Part shown: positions 6,587-13,921 of the stretch, in pieces | How positions within the stretch are numbered: position 1 is the stretch's first letter | Layout of the letters: every line of letters starts with the position of its first letter | Assembly (NCBI GenBank): GCA_017453505.1 | Contig: JAFTEU010000095.1 | Span: forward strand, 1-32,066 | DNA length: 32,066 nt | Reading direction: 5' to 3' | From: Muribaculaceae bacterium | Lineage (GTDB): Bacteria; Bacteroidota; Bacteroidia; Bacteroidales; Muribaculaceae | Translations under genes and position numbers: made by a program | Notes under the pieces: generated by a model | What the model was told of the DNA's origin: nothing | The model's input: only the letters and a program-made list of their open reading frames with translations | The model's database searches: none

Positions 6587-7774
6587 TCAGCGGGGCTCGT
6601 CAACGCCTGGCTCTTGCGGGATGGTTGTGCCGTCGAGCACTGCACGCAGGTAGGGCTCCAACTTCTGGGCATACCACCAGAAGCCTATATCGGTCAAGTG
6701 GATGCCATCGACGGTTCCCTCATTATTGGGGCCGTAGAGGTCTTTACAGGTGATATAGTACAGGTTGCGGGGGTTATCGGCCTTCAACTTGAGGTAGTTC
6801 TTGTGGTACTCGTTGTTCTTGGCTGGCAAGTATTCGCTATAGAATGCACTGTACTTGGCATAACTGTACATCTGACCCTCGACCATGAAAATGGGCACCT
6901 CCGGGCGCAGGGTGCGCAGGATGTTGACGAAGCCATAGGTCAACGTGTCACACATGTCCTTGGTGCAGTTGGGAATCGGATCCAGGATATAGGCAGCCAC
7001 ATCAGGGATTGAAGCCATCGCACGGGCCATGCAGGAGTCCATCTTTCCCTCGCCGCTGAAGCCCAGGTTGACACACTCCACGTCCAGGTCACGCTGGATA
7101 ATGCTGGTCGCCACCATGCCTGGACGGCAGGCACAGCCACCTTGCAGGATGCTCGTGCCATAGAATACAAACTTCTTGCCCTGACCGGGAGAATTGAGGA
7201 CAGGCTGAGTAATGACAGCCGAACTGTCCACACCGATCTCAATCCAGCGCACACCGTCATACAAGGGCAAATAAATCATGTACTCGTGCATCTTGCCGTC
7301 TAGCCGATCCACATAGACCTTACTCTGGATGGAATCCTGACGGGGGCGGATGCCATTATCGATGCGCACTGGGCGGTTACAGTTCACAAACTGCCAGCTA
7401 TGGGTATCCTCATCCCAGATATAGAGGTCAGTGCCCTTGATTCCCGTGTCGGCCATGTGCATCATGTGCATGTTTGTCAGCAGGTTGTAGCGCACGGCAA
7501 TGGCTGTCGAGTTGGTGGCGAAGCGGAATCCCTTGCCACTGGTGCAATAGGCACGGTCCCACAACGTGGGACGAACGCTGTCCTTGAAGTTGAGGGGGAT
7601 GCGTGAGGCCAACGTGCGGTCAAATGCCCAGTTGATCATGCGGAATTGCATCGCGTCAACATAGCGCAGTGTATCCTTATTAGTGAAATCCTGAGCACTC
7701 ATCATCGACGGGAACAATGCGGCAAACAGCATTGTCATCCCCAGTAGCTTAAAAAACAACGTCTTCATCTTCAT
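6587..7774 (-). CDS. Exported SGNH/GDSL hydrolase with GxDLY domain
   Basis: This 395-residue protein has a signal peptide (about residues 1-27, ending in MMSAQ). Residues 30-195 form the beta-sandwich N-terminal domain with the GTDLY motif (114-118) that names the GxDLY family. Residues 200-380 are an SGNH hydrolase: nucleophile Ser208 in YGTSI, Gly238 in NLGFSGEG, Asn269 in DPIPN, and the Asp356/His359 pair in DGIHLTD. All catalytic blocks are present, so it is likely an active periplasmic or surface esterase, probably removing acyl groups from carbohydrates; the substrate is unknown. MKMK gives two possible starts two codons apart. It follows the PHP phosphatase after 25 bases and seems to ride at the end of the mutL operon, with no functional link that I can see. 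Confidence 0.88.
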   Translation of the reverse strand: MKMKTLFFKLLGMTMLFAALFPSMMSAQDFTNKDTLRYVDAMQFRMINWAFDRTLASRIPLNFKDSVRPTLWDRAYCTSGKGFRFATNSTAIAVRYNLLTNMHMMHMADTGIKGTDLYIWDEDTHSWQFVNCNRPVRIDNGIRPRQDSIQSKVYVDRLDGKMHEYMIYLPLYDGVRWIEIGVDSSAVITQPVLNSPGQGKKFVFYGTSILQGGCACRPGMVATSIIQRDLDVECVNLGFSGEGKMDSCMARAMASIPDVAAYILDPIPNCTKDMCDTLTYGFVNILRTLRPEVPIFMVEGQMYSYAKYSAFYSEYLPAKNNEYHKNYLKLKADNPRNLYYITCKDLYGPNNEGTVDGIHLTDIGFWWYAQKLEPYLRAVLDGTTIPQEPGVDEPR

Positions 7775-7799
7775 GTCTCTATATTATCACCGATTATTG

Positions 7800-8615
7800 T
7801 TATAACACGCTGAGCAACTTGAGGGCCTCGTCACGGCCACTGTTGAGCAACGTGGGGTAATGTGCATCGCTATTGACAAGCACTGGAGCGTTGAACCGCT
7901 TGAGCATACCGAAGTATTTCAGATTGGGATAGAAACGGTTGCGCTGCAGCCATGCCTTGGTGTTGATTTCCACTATGAGATGATGATCCATGATGTTCTC
8001 GAACAGGTCGATCACCAGTTTATCAAACCATGGTTCCTCATCAATGCCTTCGCAATACTGGCTGGCATTGTAGCCGATCTTGTCCATGTGTCCGACGATA
8101 TCAAAACCGCCCTCCTCGACCATCGCCATCATCTGAGAGAAGAACATCTTCACGACATACTCGATGTCGTTGTTGAAGTATTGTCCCATACGGACATTGA
8201 AACCCTGGAACTTACCATCGATATCGACCATCTCGCTGGGATCGTCGATGGCAGGAATGAAATGGACCGAACCGATGCGGTAATCCAGCGGTAATTGCTG
8301 GAAATAATCGCTAGCAGGGCCATCACCCACGCCCACATAGTCTATCTCCATCGACGTGTAGAGGTTGATGCGGTCGCCAAAGGCATGTCGCAGGCGCTCC
8401 ATCTCGTCAAAGTAGGCATCGACTTGCTCACGGCTCATGTTGACAGGGCTCTCGACCGAGATGGGAGAATGAGGTGTAAATCCCAGATGGCTGAAGCCCT
8501 GGGCAATCGCCTCAAGGACAAAGTCCTCCATTGGTGCATGACCGTCACAGAACTGCGTGTGCGTGTGAAAGTTATATCGGTCGGTCTGACGGGTTATTTT
8601 ATCAAAGTCCAACAT
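7800..8615 (-). CDS. PHP-domain phosphatase, histidinol-phosphatase-like
   Basis: This 271-residue protein is a PHP-superfamily metal-dependent phosphoesterase. Visible ligands are His17 and His19 (FHTHTQFCDGH), His49 (GFTPHSP), the glutamate of SMEIDY, the histidines of GSVHFI and DIVGHMDK, and Asp/His in VNSDAHYP. The length and motif order fit the HisJ type of histidinol-phosphate phosphatase, the penultimate step of histidine synthesis. However, there is no other his gene in the window, and many Bacteroidota carry stand-alone PHP proteins annotated this way without proof. It starts 17 bases after mutL ends and is followed closely by the SGNH hydrolase, so it is in the same operon. Cytosolic; no signal peptide. 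Confidence 0.82.
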   Translation of the reverse strand: MLDFDKITRQTDRYNFHTHTQFCDGHAPMEDFVLEAIAQGFSHLGFTPHSPISVESPVNMSREQVDAYFDEMERLRHAFGDRINLYTSMEIDYVGVGDGPASDYFQQLPLDYRIGSVHFIPAIDDPSEMVDIDGKFQGFNVRMGQYFNNDIEYVVKMFFSQMMAMVEEGGFDIVGHMDKIGYNASQYCEGIDEEPWFDKLVIDLFENIMDHHLIVEINTKAWLQRNRFYPNLKYFGMLKRFNAPVLVNSDAHYPTLLNSGRDEALKLLSVL

Positions 8616-8632
8616 GTGTTTTCTATGAGTGA

Positions 8633-10501
8633 TTAAAACATTCTGGTAATCTGGTCCATCGGGATGACATTAATGATCGTCTTCCCATCGGGTGTGTAAT
8701 TAGGCTCCGGCAGCTTGAGCAGGTCGGCCACAAGATGATCCATCTCTTCTTGCTGGAGCGTGCGCCCCGTCGGGATGGCAGCGGTCCTGGCGACAGTGAG
8801 CGCCAGGTGCTCCAGTATGCGTTTCTTCAACGGCATGCCACCCTGATCAACCGACTCAATGATCTGTTGAACCATCGCCGAGGCATCAACGCCGTCCAGT
8901 CCAGCAGGAATAGCATTCACCGTCCAGTCGTTACCACCGAGTGACGACAGGGCAAAGCCCAATTTCTCCATCTCAGGCAACAAGCCCTCAAGCGTCACCG
9001 ACTGGGCGGCACTCAAGTGAAGCACCTCGGGAAAGAGTATGGTCTGAGACGAAAAGTTACCGGTATTGATGCGGCTGATGTAACGGTCAAACAGGATGCG
9101 CACATGGGCACGGTGCTGGTCGATGACCATCAGGCCCGACTTGGCTGGAGATAAGATGAATCGTCCCTTGAGTTGCAAGTAAACCGAGTAAAGGTCATCC
9201 AACGGCAACACAGGAACATCCATGGATTGGTCTGACGATAATTCACTGCCATCGGCTGCATCATCGGCACTCTGCTCGATGCCCTCGCGTTTCTTGCGCT
9301 CAAAATTGGCAAACAGCTCATCCCAATTGCTCATCGGTGCCCGATTACCATCATGGCGGTGGGATGATGCGGATGACGACGTGCTTGACTGTGACTTGAA
9401 GGGGTTATAGGATGGATCCACCTCGATTTCGGGATGATGCACCTCAATGTGGCCGCTATAGGCTGGAATCGAGGGAGCGCCCTTAGTGTCAAAGTCGATA
9501 GAAGGCACCTCACTGAAACGCCCCAGTGTCTCCTTCACGCCAGCAGCAAGTATCTGCCAGATGGGCAGCTCGTCCTCAAACTTGATTTCGGTCTTGGTGG
9601 GATGGATATTGACATCGATAGCCTGAGGGTCTACCGTGAAACGCAGGAAGTAGTTGGGTTGCTCTCCCTCGGGTATGAGTTGCTCATAGGCCGTCATCAC
9701 TGCCTTATGGAAATAAGGATGACGCATATAGCGCTCATTGACAAACATGTATTGCAAGGCATTGCGCTTGCGGGCATTTTCAGGTTTGCCCACATAACCC
9801 TGTACCTTGACCAGCGACGTGTCGATGGTCAACGGCAGCAGTTGCTGATCCAGGCTGTTGCCCATGAGTGCGGTGATGCGCTGACGGAAGGTGCCCTTCA
9901 TCAGCTTGTACATCACGTTATCGTTATGGATGAGGGTGAACTCCACCTCGTTGTTGACCAGAGCCAGCTTCTCAAACTCCTTGACAATGTTACTCAGTTC
10001 CACTTGGTTGGACTTGAGGAACTTGCGGCGTGCAGGGACGTTAAAGAAGATGTTCTTGATCATGAAGTTACTGCCCACTGGACACATGTCGGGCTCCTGG
10101 CTCTCGCACTGTGAGGCATTGATGACCAGACGGGTACCTAGTTGCTCATCGGCACGGCGTGTTCGCAGTTCTACCTGCGAGATGGCGGCAATAGAGGCCA
10201 AAGCCTCGCCGCGGAAACCCATCGTGTGCAGGGTAAACAGGTCGTCGGCTGTACGTATCTTGCTCGTGCTGTGGCGCTCAAATGCCAGTCGCGCATCGGT
10301 CTCGCTCATCCCCACCCCATCGTCAATAATCTGAATGAGCGTGCGGCCAGCATCCTTGAGGATAATCTGGACATGAGTAGCCTGAGCGTCAATGGCATTC
10401 TCCACCAGTTCCTTGATAACGCTGGCAGGTCTCTGGATGACCTCACCTGCGGCAATCTGGTTGGCCACAGAATCCGGCAACAATTTAATCACATCACTCA
10501 T
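8633..10501 (-). CDS. mutL: DNA mismatch repair protein MutL
   Basis: This 622-residue protein is MutL, the ATPase that couples mismatch recognition by MutS to strand removal. The N-terminal GHKL ATPase is complete: KELVENAIDA (Glu31, Asn35), IDDGVGM, HSTSKI, and GFRGEALASI. A serine-rich and acidic linker spans about 345-425, and the dimerisation domain follows. In that domain the place of the metal-binding endonuclease motif DQHA(x)2E(x)4E is occupied by DQHRAHVRILFD (Asp461-Asp472): the first three residues are kept but both glutamates are replaced. The later CPHGRPT-type motif is also altered (TPDGKT). Nicking activity is therefore doubtful. It overlaps the ostA-like gene by 4 bases (ATGA), which implies translational coupling. 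Confidence 0.96.
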   Translation of the reverse strand: MSDVIKLLPDSVANQIAAGEVIQRPASVIKELVENAIDAQATHVQIILKDAGRTLIQIIDDGVGMSETDARLAFERHSTSKIRTADDLFTLHTMGFRGEALASIAAISQVELRTRRADEQLGTRLVINASQCESQEPDMCPVGSNFMIKNIFFNVPARRKFLKSNQVELSNIVKEFEKLALVNNEVEFTLIHNDNVMYKLMKGTFRQRITALMGNSLDQQLLPLTIDTSLVKVQGYVGKPENARKRNALQYMFVNERYMRHPYFHKAVMTAYEQLIPEGEQPNYFLRFTVDPQAIDVNIHPTKTEIKFEDELPIWQILAAGVKETLGRFSEVPSIDFDTKGAPSIPAYSGHIEVHHPEIEVDPSYNPFKSQSSTSSSASSHRHDGNRAPMSNWDELFANFERKKREGIEQSADDAADGSELSSDQSMDVPVLPLDDLYSVYLQLKGRFILSPAKSGLMVIDQHRAHVRILFDRYISRINTGNFSSQTILFPEVLHLSAAQSVTLEGLLPEMEKLGFALSSLGGNDWTVNAIPAGLDGVDASAMVQQIIESVDQGGMPLKKRILEHLALTVARTAAIPTGRTLQQEEMDHLVADLLKLPEPNYTPDGKTIINVIPMDQITRMF

Positions 10502-12414
10502 GGTTGGTCACTACTGGTTTGAAGGGTTGTTGAATTACTAGTGTCAGCACCGCCTGGTTCTGGCGCACTACCGGGTACAGTCACAGCAGTCGTTGTGGCG
10601 GCGTTGCCCGAGCGGCGACGTGTTCCGCCCTCAATGGTACGCATGAGCTGCTTGAGCTCCTCACTCACATCGTAGATATCATCAGGCGACATGGGACGCA
10701 GCTGGTCATACCACTTGAACTGCGGCAAGTACAGGTCAGACTTACGGGCAAGATAGAGAGGTGTGACTTTTCCCGATACCTCAGGCCACATCGTGATGCG
10801 GTCCACCTCTTGTTTTGCCTTGAGATTGAGTCTCAGATAACTGGACTCGGCATTGACCATCTTATTGTAGGTGGAGTCTTTCTCCTGCGGGAACATGATG
10901 ACCTGCACATTGCCGTCCACATCTAGACGGCGCAGTTCCTTGTCCTCAAACCAGGCCTTCATCTTCTTACCGCTCAACTGGTCATAATAGATCTCGCCCA
11001 GATGCTCGGCCATGAAGCCGCCCGTGGGTAGCGTGGCCCAATCGGCCGCACTGTCGTTGAGGTGTACATTGATTTCATCACCGAAGATCTGCCGTTCCAG
11101 GTTCCATACCACGGCATGGCGGTACATATTGATGATGGTATCGGCCTCACTGAGCTGCAACGAGTCACAGATACCCTGCACATCACTGCGATAGAAACGC
11201 ACTTGATTGAATGCACGCAACACCCTCACCGAGTCGTTGAGCGAATCGGTAACCACATTGTTGATAAGCGTGCACAAAGTGTCGGCATGCAGATAGATGG
11301 TGTCCTTCTGCGAAAATTCACGGGCGCGGGCACGTCCCGTCACATAGCTGTAGTGAGCATTGTCGTCATGGTAGCCGTAGTTGCCGTCGAGAATGACCTT
11401 GTTGCTGGGGTCGGTGATGACGACGTTGCCCCGGGCCTCGCCATAGTTGCGCTTGCGGTTGTAATAGACGGTATCGCCCTGCAGGGTCTTGCCGTCCTTG
11501 GCCGAGATGAGCGCACGCTGGTACAATGTGGCATCATCGGCGCTGGTGTTGTACCAGCCGTTGGTAGTATTGATGGTATTGCTGTCACTCACGATGAGCG
11601 TCTCACTCGTGATGTGAGCGATGTGGCTCTGGGTGTTGTAATCGAGAAGGTCGGTGAACATCTCATAGCGGTCGTTGATCAGATGAACGTCGCGAGAGAA
11701 TTCGGCCTGCTTGGTATCAAGCTCATAGCGGCCATACTGCGAACTCAGCTCGGTGTTGTTACGGTTATCCACGATAGTGCCCCCGTCGAAGTAGTATCCC
11801 ACGTTGGAATTGATCTCATAGTCCAGCGCATCGGTCACCAGTGTGGTGCTGCGGTTCTCCAGACGGACATTGCTGCGCAACTCGGCCACTCCCTGGTCTC
11901 CGTAGTAATGCAACACATCGCTATAGACCCATAGCGTGTCGCCCTGGGTCATACGAACATTGCCAAAGGCATCCAGCGAACTGGTCTCGGCATAGAAGTA
12001 GGCACTGTCACAGAACATGTACATGTCGCCGCGACGAAAGCGCACATTGCCCTTCAGTACCTGGTAGTCGGTACTGATGGCCTCATTAGCGCTCAGGTAG
12101 TCGGCATTCTCGAGGAACACCTTATTGGTCTGGTTGCGGTTGGCCTTGGGAATCTGTGGTGTGATACGGCTCACCTTGGGACCCTTGGCTCCCTTGCGGG
12201 CCGCCTGCACAGGCTGCGGATTGGTGGGACGTTTCACGCTCTTGGTCTGCACGACAGGCTTCACTGCCCGTGACGGCTGCTGTGCCCAGACAACGGGCGA
12301 CATCATCAATACCATCAGGCAACCTGCGATCAGGGCATAACGCAAGCGGCCGTAGCCCTTAGCACGACCCTTGTTGCCGACGGCCTCATGCCGTTTTTCA
12401 GGTAAGGCAGGCAT
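10498..12414 (-). CDS. Large OstA-like LPS-transport protein
   Basis: This 638-residue protein has a cytoplasmic basic N-terminus, a hydrophobic export segment at about residues 26-45 (LRYALIAGCLMVLMMSPVVWAQ), a basic proline-rich stretch to about 95, and then repeated OstA/LptA-type beta-jellyroll units: FLENADYLSANEA, YQVLKGNVRFRRGDMYMFCDSAYFY, GNVRMTQGDTLWVYSDVLHYYG, and several more to about residue 400. The last 60 residues are low-complexity. In the well-studied systems LptA bridges the periplasm and carries LPS to LptD; this protein is much longer than LptA and lacks an LptD barrel. Bacteroidota have such long OstA-like proteins, so a bridge role is the likely one. It sits between the surA-like gene (15 bases) and mutL (4-base overlap). 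The N-terminal extension before the hydrophobic segment is unusually long; a later start is possible. Confidence 0.85.
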   Translation of the reverse strand: MPALPEKRHEAVGNKGRAKGYGRLRYALIAGCLMVLMMSPVVWAQQPSRAVKPVVQTKSVKRPTNPQPVQAARKGAKGPKVSRITPQIPKANRNQTNKVFLENADYLSANEAISTDYQVLKGNVRFRRGDMYMFCDSAYFYAETSSLDAFGNVRMTQGDTLWVYSDVLHYYGDQGVAELRSNVRLENRSTTLVTDALDYEINSNVGYYFDGGTIVDNRNNTELSSQYGRYELDTKQAEFSRDVHLINDRYEMFTDLLDYNTQSHIAHITSETLIVSDSNTINTTNGWYNTSADDATLYQRALISAKDGKTLQGDTVYYNRKRNYGEARGNVVITDPSNKVILDGNYGYHDDNAHYSYVTGRARAREFSQKDTIYLHADTLCTLINNVVTDSLNDSVRVLRAFNQVRFYRSDVQGICDSLQLSEADTIINMYRHAVVWNLERQIFGDEINVHLNDSAADWATLPTGGFMAEHLGEIYYDQLSGKKMKAWFEDKELRRLDVDGNVQVIMFPQEKDSTYNKMVNAESSYLRLNLKAKQEVDRITMWPEVSGKVTPLYLARKSDLYLPQFKWYDQLRPMSPDDIYDVSEELKQLMRTIEGGTRRRSGNAATTTAVTVPGSAPEPGGADTSNSTTLQTSSDQP

Positions 12415-12429
12415 CGGTCGTTAGAGAAA

Positions 12430-13797
12430 TTACTTGTTTTTGGAGGAATCGTTGTGGAGCCAGTCGTACTTGAATTCACAATTACGCCAGCCTTCCTCGA
12501 TATAGACATAAACGCTCTTCTGCTTCTGGATGACCCAGTCACGCAGGATATTTTCCTTGGCTTGCGCTTCGCACATTTCCTTGATGATCATGTAATCATC
12601 GGCAAGGTCAGCCTTGTGGCCATCGATACGCTTGACGAGACGGACTACAGCGACTTGCTCACGACGGGTCTTAGGATTGATCATCACAAAGGGCTCACTG
12701 ATATCGCCTGGTTGCATGGTGCTGACCTTTTTACCCACCTCGGCAGGAAGATCGGCCATCTCAAAGCGGCTGGAGTGATTCTTCTCATTGAGCATGTTAC
12801 CGTTATTATTACGGGAATCTTTATCCTGGGAAATGTAGAGAGCGGTCTCTTCAAACGTGTGCTTGCCGGCCAGGATATCGTTCCTCACCGAGTCCAGACG
12901 GTTAAGGGCATCGGTCAAGTCCTTGTCGCTCACTTGAGGACGCAACAGGATGTGACGAGTGTTGATGCGGTCACCACGCTTCTCAATCAGCTGGATGATG
13001 TGGAAGCCGTCATCGGTCTCAACGATGTTGGACACGCGCTTGGTATCATTGAGGTTGAATGCGGCATTGGCATACTCGGGCAACAGCACCGAGCGGCTCT
13101 GGAAACCCGTCTCGCCGCCATAGACTGACGTGGACTGATCCTGGCTGTAGAGGATAGCAAGCGTCGAGAACTCGCGTTCGCCGCTATTGACCTGTTGAGC
13201 ATAGTCACGCAGTCGCGACTTCACCTCATCGATTTCCTGTTGTGGAATCACCGGATTGATGGTAATGATCTGGGTCTCGACCTGCATCGGGACAAAGGGC
13301 AGCGAATCCTTGGGCAGATTGTTGTAGAAGCGGCGCACATCGGCTGGAGTGGCCTTGACATTCTTGGTCAAGTCGCTCTGTACCTGCTGGATGCAATACT
13401 GGTCACTATAAACCTCGGTAAGTTTCTCGCGCAGACGGGGCAAGGGCATACGGAAGTACTCTTCCACCTTCTCCTTGGAGCCGAAGTTGGCGATGAAAAA
13501 GTTGATACGGTTCTCTACCTCGGAGGAAATGGTGGATTGCTGTACCTCGACAGTATCGATGCGTGCCTGATCCAGGAAGAGCTTGTCAACGGCCATCTGC
13601 TCGGGAATGACACAATAGGGGTTGCCATCAATGGCCACACGCTCGTAGAGGGCCTGTTGATACTGCTCCTCGATGTCACTCTTGAAGATGGGTTCGTCAC
13701 CGATAACCCACGCAACTTCTTCTGCCACATTATTTTGCGCCATTGCCGCCAGGGCAACGGCGACAAACATCAATACAGTTATGAATTTCTGTCTCAC
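12430..13797 (-). CDS. Periplasmic SurA-like peptidyl-prolyl isomerase, two parvulin domains
   Basis: This protein of 455 residues has a signal peptide (MRQKFITVLMF, then a hydrophobic run ending AAMAQ), a SurA-type N-terminal chaperone region (about 24-170: VAWVIGDEPIFKSDIE, VDKLFLDQARID), and two parvulin domains at about 173-273 (with GGETGF and GFHIIQLIEKRG) and 279-393 (INTRHILLRP onward). SurA guides outer-membrane proteins across the periplasm, and the pairing with the OstA-like gene 15 bases downstream fits an outer-membrane assembly role. The start chosen is a GTG at 13797, because the signal peptide begins there and a promoter-like element lies at 13829-13859. An in-frame ATG at 13848 would add 17 residues before the signal peptide and lie upstream of that promoter's start point. 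Confidence 0.85.
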   Translation of the reverse strand: MRQKFITVLMFVAVALAAMAQNNVAEEVAWVIGDEPIFKSDIEEQYQQALYERVAIDGNPYCVIPEQMAVDKLFLDQARIDTVEVQQSTISSEVENRINFFIANFGSKEKVEEYFRMPLPRLREKLTEVYSDQYCIQQVQSDLTKNVKATPADVRRFYNNLPKDSLPFVPMQVETQIITINPVIPQQEIDEVKSRLRDYAQQVNSGEREFSTLAILYSQDQSTSVYGGETGFQSRSVLLPEYANAAFNLNDTKRVSNIVETDDGFHIIQLIEKRGDRINTRHILLRPQVSDKDLTDALNRLDSVRNDILAGKHTFEETALYISQDKDSRNNNGNMLNEKNHSSRFEMADLPAEVGKKVSTMQPGDISEPFVMINPKTRREQVAVVRLVKRIDGHKADLADDYMIIKEMCEAQAKENILRDWVIQKQKSVYVYIEEGWRNCEFKYDWLHNDSSKNK

Positions 13798-13828
13798 TTC
13801 AATACAGGTTTTAATTCGTTTCAAATTG

Positions 13829-13859
13829 CAAATTTCCCCATTTTTCACGACCTGACAAA
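13829..13859 (-). promoter_or_regulatory. Probable promoter of the surA-ostA-mutL operon
   Basis: On the minus strand, TTTG (13859-13856), 19 bases, then GAAATTTG (13836-13829), one mismatch from TAnnTTTG. It places the transcript start near 13822 and supports the GTG start at 13797. Confidence 0.5.
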
Positions 13860-13921
13860 ATCAATTGGCAAAATCTTTGTTAAATGTCATGCCGGCAATT
13901 GCCTGCCGCCACATGAGCAGG

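Noticed and set aside
11062-11934. Plus-strand open frame of 290 codons opposite the OstA-like gene
   Set aside because: Antisense to a well supported gene and without any motif; composition is typical of a shadow frame.
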